A DNA stretch of 64,000 nt. Source: Roseomonas sp. HF4. Its GTDB lineage: Bacteria; Pseudomonadota; Alphaproteobacteria; Acetobacterales; Acetobacteraceae. Within the stretch, counting starts at the first letter, position 1; each line of letters begins with the position of its first letter. Where the stretch lies: positions 124,001-188,000 of the forward strand of contig NZ_STGD01000009.1 of assembly GCF_005222755.1 (NCBI RefSeq), written 5' to 3'. Positions 25,996-37,211 of this stretch are shown piece after piece. Below the pieces are notes generated by a model. That model was not told where the DNA came from, ran no database searches, and saw only the letters and a program-made list of their open reading frames with translations. A program made the translations under genes and the position numbers.

Positions 25996-27113
25996 CAGGC
26001 GGCCCCCATCGCGTCGTGGCGGGCGAGCGAAAGGACGCGGTCCGCGAGGTCGCGCGCCGCATGCGGGCGGGCCAGCGCGGCGGCGGCGGCGGCGGCGGAG
26101 ACGAGGCGCGCCGGCACGGCGAACAGCCCGACCAGCCGCTCCGCCAGCGCGGCCGACGTGAAGGCCGGCTGCGGGTAGACCCAGGCCGCGTCGGCCTCGG
26201 CAAGCGCGCGCGCATTGGCGTTCTGGTGGTCGTCGATCGCCGAGGGCAGTGGCACCAGCACGGCCGGGCGACCCGCGCATTCGAGTTCCGCCACGGTGGA
26301 GGCGCCGGCGCGCGCGACGACCAGGTGTGCGGTGGCGAGCCGTCCCGCGATGTCGGGGAAGAAGGGTGCGAGGTCCGCCACGACGCCCGCGGCGCGGTAG
26401 GCTGCCTCGGTGCGCGCGAGGTCCTCCGCCCGGCATTGCTGCGTGACCAGCAGCCGGGCACGGATCGCTTCGGGCAGGGCGGCGATGGCGGCCGGCACGA
26501 CATCGGCAAAGATGCGCGCCCCCTGGCTGCCGCCGGTGACGAGCAGGCGGAGCGCGCCGCCCTCGATCGGCGTGGGATAGGGCTCCCGGGCCAGCGCGGC
26601 CAGCGCCGGCCGCACCGGGTTGCCGACGACCGCGACCCGCGCGCCGTCGGGCACCTTCGCCGTGCCCTCGAAGGACAGCGCCAGCAGGTCCGCCACGCGC
26701 GCCATCAGCCGGTTGGCGCGGCCGAGCACCGCGTTCTGCTCATGCAGCACGATGGCGGGCCGGCGCGACGCACCCATCATCCGTGCCGCCGCGAGCGGCG
26801 GGAAGGAGGCATAGCCTCCGAACCCGACCACGGCCGAGGGTCGCAGCGCGGCCAGGTGCCGGCGCGCCTGCACGGTGCCGGCCACCAGCGCCGCGGCGCC
26901 CGTCAGCGCGCCCTTCGCGCCGCGCCCGGACAGGCCCGCGCCGCGCAGCACGAAGCGTTCCGCATTGGCGAAGGCGGAGCTGTCATAGGCGGCCGACCGT
27001 GCATCGGTCATCAGCGCGATGCGTTCCCCGCGGCGCAGCAGTTCCGCCGCCAGCGCCTCGGCCGGGAAAAGGTGCCCGCCGGTGCCGCCGGCGGCGATGA
27101 CGATCGGATGCAC
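25995..27113 (-). CDS. murG: Undecaprenyl-diphospho-MurNAc-pentapeptide GlcNAc transferase
   Basis: A 372-residue GT28 glycosyltransferase on the inner face of the cytoplasmic membrane that converts lipid I to lipid II. The N-domain has [25 protein letters not shown] and [12 protein letters not shown]. The C-domain has [13 protein letters not shown] and the UDP-GlcNAc site [20 protein letters not shown]. The start is GTG 27113, 7 bases after GAGGGG; a second GTG at 27128 overlaps the ftsW stop and is an alternative. It is coupled to murC. Confidence 0.96.
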
Positions 27114-27124
27114 GGCCGGGCCCC

Positions 27125-28297
27125 TCACCCGAGCCCCCCGGCGGCGACCGCCGAGGCCGGCGCCGCCTGCCCGTCCTCGGCGCGCGCGCCGGTGCGCCGG
27201 CGCGTCAGCGCCAGCAGCATCCCCATCCCGACCGCGATCGCGAGGACCGAGGAGCCGCCATAGGACACGAAGGGCAGCGTCATGCCCTTGGTCGGAATGA
27301 GGTGCAGGGTCGAGCCCATGTTGACGAAGGCCTGCAGGCCGAACTGCGTGAGCAGCCCGGTGCCGGCCAGCATGACAAACAGGTCGCTTTCGCCCAGCAG
27401 CCGCATCAGCCCGCGCACCACCACGAAGGCGAACAGCGCGATGATGACCATGCAGACGACCATGCCGTATTCCTCGGCCGCAACGGCGAAGACAAAGTCG
27501 GCATGGGCGTCGGGCAGCACGTTCTTGACGCGGCCCTCGCCCGGGCCGCGGCCGAGCAGGCCGCCGTTCGCGAAGGCCTCGAGCGCCACGCTGACCTGGT
27601 AGGAATCGCCCGATTCCGGGTCGAGGAAGCGGTGCACGCGCGACTGCACGTGCGGGAAGATCATGTAGGCCCCGACCGCGCCGAGCACGCCGAGCCCGCC
27701 CACCGCACCGACGATGAACAGGTTCATCCCCGCGACGAAGAACTGCGCGAAGAACACCGCCGCGACCACAAGCAGCATGCCGATGTCGGGCTGGCTCTTC
27801 AGGATGCCGGCGACCAGCACGAACAGCACGACCGCGATCGACGCGCCCCAGACCTTCGAGCCCGGCATCTTGCCCTCGGCGATCAGCCAGGCGGCGACGA
27901 CGGCGAAGAAGGGCTTCAGGAATTCGGACGGCTGCAGCGAAAAGCCCGGGATCGGCAGCCAGCGCCGCGCGCCCTTGATTTCGGTCCCGACCACCAGCGT
28001 CGCCGCCGTCAGCACCACCGCCGCCGCGAAGCCGAGCAGCGCGAGCCGCCGGACGCCGCGCACCGACAGCAGTGAGACCGCCACCATCAGCAGCGTGGCC
28101 AGCCCGAGATAGGCGACCTGCTTGATGAAGAACATGTGGCGGGAGGAGGCGCCGATGCGCTCGGCCACCGCCGGCGAGGCCGCCAGCATCATCACGTAGC
28201 CGAAGCCCACCAGCACGAGCAGCGCGACCAGCGTCCAGCGGTCGACCGTCCACCACCAGCGACCGAGGACGGAGGTGTCGGAGCGCGACAGGGCCAT
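27125..28297 (-). CDS. ftsW: SEDS peptidoglycan polymerase FtsW
   Basis: A 390-residue polytopic membrane protein with about ten helices that polymerises septal glycan with its partner FtsI. SEDS features are IKGARRWLPIPGFSLQPSEF, SQPDIGMLL, the large periplasmic loop VQSRVHRFLDPESGDSYQ and FVSYGGSSVLA near the C-terminus. ATG 28297 overlaps the murD stop (ATGA). The arrangement murD-ftsW-murG is the canonical one. Confidence 0.97.
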   Translation of the reverse strand: MALSRSDTSVLGRWWWTVDRWTLVALLVLVGFGYVMMLAASPAVAERIGASSRHMFFIKQVAYLGLATLLMVAVSLLSVRGVRRLALLGFAAAVVLTAATLVVGTEIKGARRWLPIPGFSLQPSEFLKPFFAVVAAWLIAEGKMPGSKVWGASIAVVLFVLVAGILKSQPDIGMLLVVAAVFFAQFFVAGMNLFIVGAVGGLGVLGAVGAYMIFPHVQSRVHRFLDPESGDSYQVSVALEAFANGGLLGRGPGEGRVKNVLPDAHADFVFAVAAEEYGMVVCMVIIALFAFVVVRGLMRLLGESDLFVMLAGTGLLTQFGLQAFVNMGSTLHLIPTKGMTLPFVSYGGSSVLAIAVGMGMLLALTRRRTGARAEDGQAAPASAVAAGGLG

Positions 28298-29679
28298 CAG
28301 GCGCGCCCCCCCGCGATCATGGCGCGCGCGAGGTCGCGGAAGCGGTCGCCGCGCGCATCGAAGCCCGTGAACTGGTCGAAGGACGCCGCGGCCGGGGAGA
28401 GCAGCACGACCGGCGCCGCGCCCGCGAAGGCGGCGGCGGCGGCGGCAGGCAGCGCGGCGTCGAGTGTTCCCGCCACCTCGTGCGGCACGCCGTGCGCGGC
28501 GAGCGTCGCGGCGAAGGCGGGCGCGTCGCGGCCGATCAGGACGGCCTTCGCGATGCGCGGGAAGAAGGGCGAAAGGCTCTCGATGCCGCCGGCCTTCGCC
28601 TGGCCGCCCGCGATCCAGACGACGCGGTCGTAGGAGGCGAGGGCGCGCGCCGCGCTGTCCGCATTGGTCGCCTTGCTGTCGTTCACGAAGGCCACGCCCC
28701 GCGTCGTGCCCACCACTTCCTGCCGGTGCGGCAGGCCGGGATAGGTTGCGATGCCCTGCGCGATCTCGGCGCGCGACAGGCCGAGGGCGAAGCCCGCTGC
28801 GGCGGCCGCGGCGGCGTTCTGGGCGTTGTGCGTGCCTGGCAGCGTGCGCGCAGCGTCGAGGTCGATTATTGCGCCCCCGTCGTCGCGCAGCATCCGTTCC
28901 TCCGCCCAGATGCCGCCTAGCTGCGGCACCTGGCCCGAGACCGGAACGATGCGCGCCGCCACCAGGGGCGCCATGCCGCGCGTCACCGGGTCGTCCTGGC
29001 CCAGCACCGCCACGTCCTCGGCCGTCTGCCGGGCGAAGATGTTCGCCTTCGCAGCAGCGTAGCCCGCCATGTCGCCATGGCGGTCGAGGTGATCGGGGCT
29101 GATGTTCAGCATCACAGCCACGTTGAAGCGCAGCGTGGCGATTCGCTCCAACATGTAGGACGACATTTCGAGGGTGTAGACCCCGTCCGACCCCAACATG
29201 TTGAGTCCGAGGGCGGCGGGACCGAGATTGCCGCCGGCCTCGGCGCTGCGCCCGGCGGCGTGCAGCATGTGATCGATCAACGCCGTGGTGGTGGACTTGC
29301 CGTTCGTGCCCGTGACGCCCACGAAACAGGCGCCGGATTGCGCGGCAAGGACGGCGCGATAGAGGAATTCCGCATCGCACAGGATGGGCACGCCGGCCGC
29401 CTGCGCCGCCGCCGCCGCGGGGTGCGCCGTGGGCAGGCGGTGCGGGATGCCGGGCGAGAGCAGCAGCGCATCGGCCGCGAGGCGCCCCGCGGCGGGGTCG
29501 CGCAGCGTGATGCCGGCGGCCTCGGCTTCGGCACGCCGCGCCGGGTCGTCGTCCCAGGCCGTCACCTCCGCGCCCCAGTCGCGCAGCCGCAGCGCCGCGG
29601 GCAGCCCGGCGCGGCCGAGCCCGACCACCGCGATGCGCGCGCCGGGGAAGGGGGTGAATGGCGGTGGGGGCGGGGTCAT
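28297..29679 (-). CDS. murD: UDP-N-acetylmuramoylalanine--D-glutamate ligase
   Basis: A 460-residue Mur ligase adding D-glutamate. It has a Rossmann N-terminus ([17 protein letters not shown]), the P-loop [37 protein letters not shown] with the carbamylated-lysine segment following (AAAKANIF), and the C-domain [17 protein letters not shown] and [12 protein letters not shown]. The N-terminus is proline-rich. It overlaps ftsW and mraY by 4 bases each. Confidence 0.98.
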   Translation of the reverse strand: MTPPPPPFTPFPGARIAVVGLGRAGLPAALRLRDWGAEVTAWDDDPARRAEAEAAGITLRDPAAGRLAADALLLSPGIPHRLPTAHPAAAAAQAAGVPILCDAEFLYRAVLAAQSGACFVGVTGTNGKSTTTALIDHMLHAAGRSAEAGGNLGPAALGLNMLGSDGVYTLEMSSYMLERIATLRFNVAVMLNISPDHLDRHGDMAGYAAAKANIFARQTAEDVAVLGQDDPVTRGMAPLVAARIVPVSGQVPQLGGIWAEERMLRDDGGAIIDLDAARTLPGTHNAQNAAAAAAAGFALGLSRAEIAQGIATYPGLPHRQEVVGTTRGVAFVNDSKATNADSAARALASYDRVVWIAGGQAKAGGIESLSPFFPRIAKAVLIGRDAPAFAATLAAHGVPHEVAGTLDAALPAAAAAAFAGAAPVVLLSPAAASFDQFTGFDARGDRFRDLARAMIAGGRA

Positions 29680-30764
29680 CGGATCTTCAGCGTGCTGAGG
29701 CCGACGAGCGCCAGGATCATCGCGATGATCCAGAAGCGGATGACGATGGTGGCCTCCGCCCAGCCCTTCTTCTCGAAGTGGTGGTGCAGCGGCGCCATCA
29801 GGAAGACGCGCCGGCCCGTCCGCTTGTACCAGAAGACCTGGATCACGACCGAGACGGTCTCGACCACGAAAAGCCCGCCCACGATGGCGAGCACGATCTC
29901 GTGCTTCGTCGCCACCGCCAGTGCGCCGAGCGCGCCGCCCAGAGCGAGCGACCCGGTGTCGCCCATGAACACCGCCGCCGGCGGCGCGTTGAACCAGAGG
30001 AAGCCGAGCGCCGCGCCGATCAGCGCCGAGGCGAGGACGGCGAGCTCGCCCGTGCCCGGCACGTAGTGCAGCTGGAGGTAGTCGGCGAAGACGCGGTTGC
30101 CGACGAGATACGCGATCAGCGCGAAGACGGCCGCCGCGATCATCACCGGAACGATCGCGAGCCCGTCCAGGCCGTCGGTCAAGTTCACGGCGTTGGAGGA
30201 GCCCATCATCACGAGCATGCCGACCAGCGGGAACAGCAGCCCGAAGGGAACCAGCACCTCCTTGAAGACCGGCAGCGCGAGGGTGGTGGAGAGCGGCCCG
30301 GGCATCAGCCAGGTGATCCAGACCGCGACCACGAGGCCGAGCGCCGCCTGCACCGCGAGCTTCATCCGCCCGGAGACGCCCTTGCTGTTCCGCTTGGTCA
30401 CCTTCAGCCAGTCGTCCGCGAAGCCGAGCGCGCCGTAGCCGACAGTCAGCAGCAGCACCGCCCAGACCATGCCGGAGGTGAGGTCCGCCCAGAGCAGCGT
30501 CGAGACCACCAGCGCCAGCAGGATCATGACGCCGCCCATGGTGGGCGTGCCCTTCTTCTCGATCAGGTGGCGCTCGGGCCCGTCGTCGCGGATCGGCTGG
30601 CCGCCGCGCTGGAAGGATCGCAGCCAGCGGATGATGGGCGCGCCGAACACGAGGCAGATCAGCAGCGCCGTCAGGCAGGCTGCGCCGGCGCGGAAGGTGT
30701 GGTAGCGCGCCAGGTTGAAGAGCTGGAACTCGTCGGCCAGCGGAACGAGGAAATTGTAGATCAC
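29676..30764 (-). CDS. mraY: Phospho-N-acetylmuramoyl-pentapeptide-transferase
   Basis: A 362-residue polytopic enzyme that makes lipid I from UDP-MurNAc-pentapeptide and undecaprenyl phosphate. Seen are [11 protein letters not shown], the aspartate motif FADDWLKV, the [11 protein letters not shown] substrate loop, [12 protein letters not shown] and the C-terminal [14 protein letters not shown] 30764 is the start: it gives the family length, overlaps the murF stop (GTGA) and follows a GGGGAG ribosome site. Confidence 0.98.
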   Translation of the reverse strand: MIYNFLVPLADEFQLFNLARYHTFRAGAACLTALLICLVFGAPIIRWLRSFQRGGQPIRDDGPERHLIEKKGTPTMGGVMILLALVVSTLLWADLTSGMVWAVLLLTVGYGALGFADDWLKVTKRNSKGVSGRMKLAVQAALGLVVAVWITWLMPGPLSTTLALPVFKEVLVPFGLLFPLVGMLVMMGSSNAVNLTDGLDGLAIVPVMIAAAVFALIAYLVGNRVFADYLQLHYVPGTGELAVLASALIGAALGFLWFNAPPAAVFMGDTGSLALGGALGALAVATKHEIVLAIVGGLFVVETVSVVIQVFWYKRTGRRVFLMAPLHHHFEKKGWAEATIVIRFWIIAMILALVGLSTLKIR

Positions 30765-32140
30765 GAGCCGCTCTCCCCGCACAGCGCCTGCACCACGACC
30801 GCCATGCGCGATCCGAGCGAACCCTTCACCAGCACCGCGTCCCCCGGCCGGAGCGCGCCGCGCAGCACGGGCGCGAGCGCCGCGCTGTCCGGGCAATGCG
30901 CGCCGCGCCGCGCCTCCGGCAGGGCGCGATGGAGGTGCTCCATCATCTCCCCGCAGGTGAAGACGAGGTCGCAGGCCGTGGCGGCATCGGGGGCGAGCGC
31001 GGCGTGGATCGCCGGCGCCTCCGAGCCGAGTTCGCGCATGTCGCCCAGCGCCGCGATCCGTCGCGTCGCCGCCTGCGCCGCCAGCACCGCGAGCCCGGCG
31101 CGGATCGAGGGCGGCGAGGCGTTGTAGGAATCGTCGATCAGCAGCGCCTCGCCGCCCTCGACCCGGATGCGCGACCGCCGCCCGCGCCCCGCCGGCGCGC
31201 CGAAGGCGGGCAGCGCCGCCGCGGCGCTGCGCGGCGCGAGGCCCAACGCATGCACCACCGCGAGCACCGCGCAGGCATTGAGCGCGACGTGCCGCCCCGG
31301 CGCGGCGAGCGTGACGCCGAGCCGCTCCCCCGCGAGCATGATCTCCGCGCGGCCGCCCTCGGCCTCGCCCTGGTAGGAGAGCAGGCGCGCATCGGCACCC
31401 GCCGCCTCCCCATGCGAGAGGACCTCGAGCCCCGCCTCCCGCGCGCGGGCCGCGAGGCGGGCGGCGAAGCGGCTGTCGGCCGGCAGCACCAGCACGCCGC
31501 CGGGTGCAATGCCGGCGATGATGTCGCCCTTCTCCTCGGCGATCGCCTCCTCGCTGCCGAGGTGCCCGATATGCGCGGTGCCGATGTTGGTGACGAGCCC
31601 GACATGCGGGCGGGCGAGGGACGACAGCGGCGCGATCTCGCCCCGGTTGTTCATGCCCATCTCGACGACGGCGAAGGCCGCATCGCGCGGCATCCGCGCC
31701 AGCGTGACCGGCACGCCCCAGTGGTTGTTGAAGGACGCGGCCGAGGCATGCGTCGGGCCGAAGGCCGCCAGCGCCACGCGCAGCATCTCCTTCGTCGTGG
31801 TCTTGCCGACCGAGCCGGTGACGGCGACGACATGGGCGTCGGTGCGGGCACGCGCCGCCGCGCCGAGCGCCGCGAGCCCCGCCAGCGTGTCGCCCACATG
31901 CAGCAGGGGCGCGTCCTCGGGCATGTCGGGCGGTTCGCGCTCGACCATCGCCGCCGCCGCGCTGCGCGCCAGCGCATCCGCCACGAAGGCGTGCCCGTCG
32001 CGCGTGTCGCGCAGCGCCACGAACAGGTCGCCCTGCGCCAGGCTGCGCGTGTCGATCGAGATGCCCAGCACCTCGACCTCGGGACCGATCGTGCCGCCGG
32101 TCGCGGCGCGCAACTCGGCCGAGGTCCAGAGCGCGCTCAT
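30761..32140 (-). CDS. murF: UDP-MurNAc-tripeptide--D-alanyl-D-alanine ligase
   Basis: A 459-residue Mur ligase that adds the D-Ala-D-Ala dipeptide produced by Ddl. The N-domain has [17 protein letters not shown], the ATP loop [17 protein letters not shown] and the central [24 protein letters not shown] and [13 protein letters not shown]. The C-domain shows [16 protein letters not shown]. It overlaps murE and mraY at 4-base ATGA/GTGA junctions. Confidence 0.98.
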   Translation of the reverse strand: MSALWTSAELRAATGGTIGPEVEVLGISIDTRSLAQGDLFVALRDTRDGHAFVADALARSAAAAMVEREPPDMPEDAPLLHVGDTLAGLAALGAAARARTDAHVVAVTGSVGKTTTKEMLRVALAAFGPTHASAASFNNHWGVPVTLARMPRDAAFAVVEMGMNNRGEIAPLSSLARPHVGLVTNIGTAHIGHLGSEEAIAEEKGDIIAGIAPGGVLVLPADSRFAARLAARAREAGLEVLSHGEAAGADARLLSYQGEAEGGRAEIMLAGERLGVTLAAPGRHVALNACAVLAVVHALGLAPRSAAAALPAFGAPAGRGRRSRIRVEGGEALLIDDSYNASPPSIRAGLAVLAAQAATRRIAALGDMRELGSEAPAIHAALAPDAATACDLVFTCGEMMEHLHRALPEARRGAHCPDSAALAPVLRGALRPGDAVLVKGSLGSRMAVVVQALCGESGS

Positions 32141-33597
32141 GGCCCGACCCCCGCGAGGCGCCGCACCACCTCGACATCGTCGAAGGGATGAACGACGCCC
32201 GCGATTTCCTGGCCGCTCTCGTGGCCCTTGCCGGCGACGGCCAGCACGTCGCCCGGGCCGAGCGCGGCCAGCGCCGCGGCGATCGCCGCCTCCCGCGTGC
32301 CGGCGTCGATGGCACCAGGCGCGCCGGCCAGCACGGCGGCGCGGATCGCGGCCGGGTCCTCGCTGCGCGGGTTGTCGTCGGTGATCCAGACGCGGTCGGC
32401 GCCCTCGGCTGCGGCCTGGCCCATCAGGGGGCGCTTGCCCGGGTCGCGGTCGCCGCCCGCGCCGAACAGGACGTGCAGTTGTCCCGACGTGTGCGGGCGA
32501 AGCGCGGCGAGCAGGCGCGCGAGCGCATCCGGGGTGTGCGCGTAGTCGACATAGACGGTGGCGCCGTTGGCCAGCACCGCGGCGCGCTCCATCCGCCCGC
32601 GCACGCCGGCCAGGCGCGGCAGGGCGGCGAAGGCGCGGTCCGCCGGGAGGCCGGCGCCGACCGCGAGTGCCGCGGCCAGCAGCGCATTGTCCGCCTGGAA
32701 GCGGCCCGGCAGCGGCAGCAGGAGGTCGCGCCGCGCGCCGAAGGCCATGACCTCCAGCGCCTGGCCGTCGGGCAGGGGGCGCGCGGAGAGCAGGCGCACC
32801 GCCTCGCCGCCCTCGCCCACCGTCAGCAGCCGCAGGCGGCGGGCGCGCGCCGCGTCGCGCAGCGCGGCCAGTACGGCCGGGTCCATCTCGGTGCAGGCGG
32901 CGGCGGCGCCGCCGGCGGGCAGCAGCGTGTCGAACAGCCGGAGTTTCGCGGCGCGATAGGCCGCCATCGAGCCGTGGTAGTCGAGGTGGTCGCGCGTCAG
33001 GTTCGTGAAGCCGGCGGCGGCGAGCACAACGCCATCCAGCCGCCGCTGGTCGATCCCGTGCGAGGACGCCTCCATCGCCGCCGCGGCCACGCCCGCGCGG
33101 GCGAGCGCGGCCAGCGTCGCGTGCAGCGCCACCGGGTCGGGCGTGGTCAGCGAAGGGCCGGGCGGGAAGCCTTCCGCCACCAGGCCAAGGGTGCCGAGCG
33201 AGGCGGCGCGCTCCCCGCCCATGGTCCAGATCTGGCGCAGGAAATCGACCGTGCTGGTCTTGCCGTTGGTGCCGGTGACCGCGACGACGGTGCGCGGCTG
33301 CGCGCCATGGAAGGCCGCGGCCATGAGCGCCAGCGTCCGGCGCGGATCGGGGCTCGCGATCATGGGGCGCACCGGCACGCCGGGCGGCCAGTCGGTGCCC
33401 TCGGGCGCGATGACGGCGGCGGCGCCGCGCGCGACAGCATCGGCGATGAAGGCGCGGCCGTCGGCGCGCGCACCGGGCAGGGCGGCGAAGACCATGCCAG
33501 GAGCCACGGCGCGGCTGTCGGCCGTCAGCCCGGCGATGTCGCCATTCCCTGCCGGGACGGGGAGGCCCGCGCGGCGCATGACGTCACCGAGGCGCAA
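32137..33597 (-). CDS. murE: UDP-MurNAc-tripeptide synthetase (meso-diaminopimelate-adding)
   Basis: A 486-residue Mur ligase. It contains [19 protein letters not shown], the ATP loop [43 protein letters not shown] and the carbamylated-Lys region [10 protein letters not shown]. The C-domain motif DDNPRSEDP is the DNPR signature that marks meso-DAP rather than L-lysine specificity. Its start overlaps the end of ftsI by 14 bases. Confidence 0.98.
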   Translation of the reverse strand: MRLGDVMRRAGLPVPAGNGDIAGLTADSRAVAPGMVFAALPGARADGRAFIADAVARGAAAVIAPEGTDWPPGVPVRPMIASPDPRRTLALMAAAFHGAQPRTVVAVTGTNGKTSTVDFLRQIWTMGGERAASLGTLGLVAEGFPPGPSLTTPDPVALHATLAALARAGVAAAAMEASSHGIDQRRLDGVVLAAAGFTNLTRDHLDYHGSMAAYRAAKLRLFDTLLPAGGAAAACTEMDPAVLAALRDAARARRLRLLTVGEGGEAVRLLSARPLPDGQALEVMAFGARRDLLLPLPGRFQADNALLAAALAVGAGLPADRAFAALPRLAGVRGRMERAAVLANGATVYVDYAHTPDALARLLAALRPHTSGQLHVLFGAGGDRDPGKRPLMGQAAAEGADRVWITDDNPRSEDPAAIRAAVLAGAPGAIDAGTREAAIAAALAALGPGDVLAVAGKGHESGQEIAGVVHPFDDVEVVRRLAGVGP

Positions 33598-35506
33598 GGC
33601 GCGCCTCCCGCTGCGAGCCGGGGCTGCGCGGGGCGGCGGTGGGGGCAGCCTCGGCCGGCGCGGCGGGGCGCGCGGCAGGCGCGGGCGCGAGGCCCGGGAT
33701 GCCGCGCCCGTTCATCGGCATGGCCAGCGCACGCTCGATCGCGGGCGTCATCGGCTCCGGCATCAGGCCGAGGATCGGCGCGATACGCTGCACCACCATG
33801 CCGGCCGCCGGCGCGGCGACCCAGCCCGCGGTCGCGTAGCCGTGGCTGCGCGCATTGGGCTTGGGCTCGTCCACCATGACGTAGATGGCGTAGCGCGGCG
33901 CATGCATCGGGAAGGCGCCGATGAAGGCGGCGATGCGCTTGTTCTGCAGGTAGCCGCCGCGCGGGCCGGTCTTCTGCGCCGTGCCGGTCTTGCCGCCGAC
34001 ATAGTAGCCGGGCACCTCGGCGCTGCGGCCGGAGCCCGCGGTCACGACCAGGCGCATCATGCGGCGCACGAGGTCCGAGGTTCGCTCGCTGATCACGCGC
34101 GTGCCCTCGCGCGCCGTGCCGGGCGGCTGCGCCAGGATGGTCGGCTGGCGGAGGATGCCGCCATTGACCAGGGTGGCGCCGGCGGTCGCGACATGCAGCG
34201 GTGTGACCGAGATGCCGTGGCCGAAGCCGATCGTCATGGTGTTGAGCTCACGCCAGGTGCGCTGGCCGGGCACCAGCGGCAGGGCGCTCTCGGGCACCTC
34301 GATGCCCATGCGCCGCGTCATGCCCATGCGGTCCATGAAGTCGCGGTGGCGGTTGACGCCGACCGCGGCCGCCATGTGCGCGGAGGCGAGGTTGGACGAA
34401 TAGGCGAGGATCTCGGGCAGGGCGAGCCAGCGGTTCTTGCCGCGGAAGTCGTTGATCTCGAAGCGGCCGACGCGGATCGGGCGGGACGCGTCATAGCCGC
34501 CCCAGGGCTGCACCGTGCCGTATTCCAGTGCCATCGCCGCCGTCAGCAGCTTGAAGGTCGAGCCCGGTTCGTAGACGCCGACCGTCGCGCGGTTGAAGCG
34601 CTGGTCCACGGTGGCGGCGCCGACGTCGTTGGCGTCGTAGTCGGGCAGGCTGACCATCGCCAGCACTTCTGAGGTGTGGACGTCCATCACCACGCCGGCG
34701 CCGCCGATGCCGTTGAACTCGGTGATCGCGCGCTGGATGCTCTCGCGCAGCGCGATCTGCACCCGGATGTCGAGCGAAAGGCGCAACTCCTGCGAGGCGT
34801 CGCGGCGCAGGCGCTCGTCGAAGGCGCGCTCGACGCCGGCGATGCCGTGGCCATCCACGTCGACGCCGCCGATGATGTGCGCGGCGGTCCGGCCCTGCGG
34901 GAAGAAGCGGCGCTCGGCTTCCTCGAAATAGAGGCCCGGGATGCCGAGCGCATTGACCTGCGCGACTTCCCGCGGGGTCAGCGCGCGGGCGATGTAGGAG
35001 AACTGCCGGTCGCCCGTGAGGCGCTGCACGAGGCGTTCCCGGTCGAGCTGCGGCAGGATCCGCTGCAGTCGCGCGGCTGCCTCCTCGGGGTTCAGGATGT
35101 GGCGCTGGTTCGCGTAGAGCGCGGTCAGCGGCAGCGTGACGGCCAGCATCTCCCCGTTGCGGTCCATGACGGTGGCGCGGGAGACGGCGGCCTCGGCCGG
35201 CGGCGTGGGCGGGCGGGACAGCAGGGCCGCGCGGCGTGCCTCGGTCGGGTTCAGCACGGTGGCGAAGGCGAGCTTCAGCGCCACCGCGCCGAACAGCACC
35301 GAGAAGCCGAGGGCGGCGAGCACGAGGCGCCCGCGCGTGCGTTCGAGGATGGCGCGGCGCGCGAGGTCCGGCTGCGTGACGCGCACCACCGGGAACTGTG
35401 CCGGCTCCGTCCCGGTCGCGGCGGGGCGGCGCAGCATCGGCGCATGCGCCGGGGGCGAATGCGGCTCCGGCGCCGGGACCGGCGGTGGCGTCGGGATGTG
35501 ATGCAT
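33584..35506 (-). CDS. ftsI: Septal peptidoglycan transpeptidase (class B PBP3)
   Basis: A 640-residue bitopic class B penicillin-binding protein that crosslinks septal peptidoglycan with FtsW. A proline-rich cytoplasmic leader of about 60 residues precedes one membrane helix (about 61-80). The pedestal domain begins DRNGEMLAVTLP. Active-site motifs are Ser316-x-x-Lys319 in EPGSTFKLL, YSSNLAS (SxN) and GGKTGTAQK (KTG). The C-terminus ends in a low-complexity Ala/Pro tail of about 50 residues. It lies 14 bases beyond the ftsL stop. Confidence 0.97.
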   Translation of the reverse strand: MHHIPTPPPVPAPEPHSPPAHAPMLRRPAATGTEPAQFPVVRVTQPDLARRAILERTRGRLVLAALGFSVLFGAVALKLAFATVLNPTEARRAALLSRPPTPPAEAAVSRATVMDRNGEMLAVTLPLTALYANQRHILNPEEAAARLQRILPQLDRERLVQRLTGDRQFSYIARALTPREVAQVNALGIPGLYFEEAERRFFPQGRTAAHIIGGVDVDGHGIAGVERAFDERLRRDASQELRLSLDIRVQIALRESIQRAITEFNGIGGAGVVMDVHTSEVLAMVSLPDYDANDVGAATVDQRFNRATVGVYEPGSTFKLLTAAMALEYGTVQPWGGYDASRPIRVGRFEINDFRGKNRWLALPEILAYSSNLASAHMAAAVGVNRHRDFMDRMGMTRRMGIEVPESALPLVPGQRTWRELNTMTIGFGHGISVTPLHVATAGATLVNGGILRQPTILAQPPGTAREGTRVISERTSDLVRRMMRLVVTAGSGRSAEVPGYYVGGKTGTAQKTGPRGGYLQNKRIAAFIGAFPMHAPRYAIYVMVDEPKPNARSHGYATAGWVAAPAAGMVVQRIAPILGLMPEPMTPAIERALAMPMNGRGIPGLAPAPAARPAAPAEAAPTAAPRSPGSQREARLAPR

Positions 35507-35520
35507 CCGCCGCGGCCGGG

Positions 35521-36276
35521 CTAGCGGCCGCTGCCGGCGGGCAGCGTGGCGGCGCGCGCGACCGGCACCGGCGGCGCGAGGCCGAGGCCGCCGCCGAAGA
35601 TCGACGCGGAGGGCGGCGCGGCGGCAACGACGCGGCGCGCCGCGGGCGGAGGCTCGGCCGGCTGGACATGCACCGCGCGCCGGACCGGCGCTTCGGGGGC
35701 CCGTGCCGGGCGCGGCGGCGCGGCGGCGGCGAGGCGGCGGGGCGGGACGGCAGGCTCGGCGACCCCTTCGGCCGGGCGTTCCGCGTGGCGGAGGGCCGGT
35801 TCCGCGGCGCGCGCCGGCGCCTCGGCCGTGCGGGTCGGGTCTTCCGCGGCCGGCGGGGCCGGCTGCACGACGGCCAGGGCGGCAGGCGCCGCGGGAGCCG
35901 GTGCCACCGGCGCGCGCGGGGTGGCGGCGGCCAGCGCCGTCGCGGCTGACGCGGCCGGCGGCAGGAAGGAGGGCGGGCCCGCGAAGTCGCGCGCCGCGGG
36001 CAGGCGCTGGCGCATCTCGGCCATGCGCGCGAATTGCGCGGGCGCCATGGGCTCGAGCGAGAGATGCCGCTGCGCGACCTGGCGCAGCCGCTCGGGCTCG
36101 TTCAGCAGGGCCCATTCGGCGGTCAGCACCTGGGTACGCTCGCGCGCTTGCTCGGTGTGGCGGTGGATCTCCCGCAGTTCGCGGTCGAGCTGCGAGACCG
36201 CGTGCTTGACCTGGTAGAGATACAGGCCGGCGCCCGCGGCGGCGGCGAGGCTGAGCAGCGTCAGGGGGCGGATCAT
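35521..36276 (-). CDS. ftsL: Cell division protein FtsL with a long Ala/Pro-rich C-terminal tail
   Basis: A 251-residue protein in the ftsL slot between rsmH and ftsI. The first ~95 residues fit FtsL: a membrane segment near the N-terminus ([17 protein letters not shown]), then a coiled coil ([17 protein letters not shown]) with [19 protein letters not shown]. The remaining ~150 residues are low-complexity Ala/Pro/Arg, far longer than the roughly 100-residue proteobacterial norm. Some alphaproteobacterial FtsL proteins also carry long tails, but I cannot verify conservation here. It overlaps rsmH by 4 bases. Confidence 0.85.
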   Translation of the reverse strand: MIRPLTLLSLAAAAGAGLYLYQVKHAVSQLDRELREIHRHTEQARERTQVLTAEWALLNEPERLRQVAQRHLSLEPMAPAQFARMAEMRQRLPAARDFAGPPSFLPPAASAATALAAATPRAPVAPAPAAPAALAVVQPAPPAAEDPTRTAEAPARAAEPALRHAERPAEGVAEPAVPPRRLAAAAPPRPARAPEAPVRRAVHVQPAEPPPAARRVVAAAPPSASIFGGGLGLAPPVPVARAATLPAGSGR

Positions 36277-37211
36277 GCGGCCTCCTCCAGCCGTTCCAGC
36301 GCGCGCAGGCGGGCGGAACGGGCGCGGGGGTTGTGGGCGGTCTCAGCCTCGGCGGGGCGGAGTGCGCGCGGGGTCAGGAGGCGGAACCCCGGTGCCCTGC
36401 GCGCCGCCAGCGCGCCAGGGTCGTGGCGGGAGGCGCCGGTGCCGCGGCCCGCCGCTTCGGCCATGAAGCGCTTGGCGATGCGGTCTTCCAGCGAATGGAA
36501 GGCGACCACGACCAGCCGCCCGCCGGGTGCCAGCAGCCGCGCGGCGGCGGCGAGGCCACGCTCGACCTCGCCCAGCTCGTCGTTCACCGCGAGGCGCAGC
36601 GCCTGGAAGGACCGCGTCGCGCCGTCGATGCCGGACGGGTCGCGCGGCACCTTGCTCCGTACCAGGGCGGCGAGGTCGCCGGTCGTCGCGAAGGGCTGCT
36701 CGGCGCGGCGGGCGACGATGGCCTTGGCGATGCGGCGGGAGAAGCGTTCCTCGCCGAGGCGGAACAGGATGTCGGCGAGCTCGGCCTCGGGCAGCGTGTT
36801 CACGAGGTCCGCCGCGGACGGCCCCTGCTTCTCCATCCGCATGTCGAGCGGCCCGTCGGCGCGGAAGGAGAAGCCGCGCCCGGCCTCGTCGAGCTGGAAC
36901 GATGAGACGCCGAGGTCCATCACCACGCCGTCGAGCGCGGTGACGCCGCGCGCGGCGAGGAGGTCGAGCATGTCGCCGAAGCGGCCCTTGATCAGGTGCA
37001 GGCGCGGCGCATGGCGCGCGACGAGGCCGGCGCCGCGGGCGATGGCGTCGGGGTCGCGGTCCATGGCGTAGAGCGTGCAGTGCGGGGCTGCGTCGAGGAA
37101 CGCGGCCGCGTAGCCGCCGCCGCCGAAGGTGCAGTCGAGGTAGGTGGCGTCGTCGCGCGGCGCCAGCGTGGCCAGCACCTCGGCCAGCATGACGGGCAGG
37201 TGGCCGGTCAT
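36273..37211 (-). CDS. rsmH: 16S rRNA m4C1402 methyltransferase
   Basis: A 312-residue SAM-dependent methyltransferase (also called MraW) that modifies C1402 of 16S rRNA. It starts [15 protein letters not shown], with the SAM loop [15 protein letters not shown], the family-typical [20 protein letters not shown] and the C-terminal [15 protein letters not shown]. Overlaps of 4 bases on both sides (mraZ, ftsL) tie it into the dcw transcript. Confidence 0.98.
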   Translation of the reverse strand: MTGHLPVMLAEVLATLAPRDDATYLDCTFGGGGYAAAFLDAAPHCTLYAMDRDPDAIARGAGLVARHAPRLHLIKGRFGDMLDLLAARGVTALDGVVMDLGVSSFQLDEAGRGFSFRADGPLDMRMEKQGPSAADLVNTLPEAELADILFRLGEERFSRRIAKAIVARRAEQPFATTGDLAALVRSKVPRDPSGIDGATRSFQALRLAVNDELGEVERGLAAAARLLAPGGRLVVVAFHSLEDRIAKRFMAEAAGRGTGASRHDPGALAARRAPGFRLLTPRALRPAEAETAHNPRARSARLRALERLEEAA

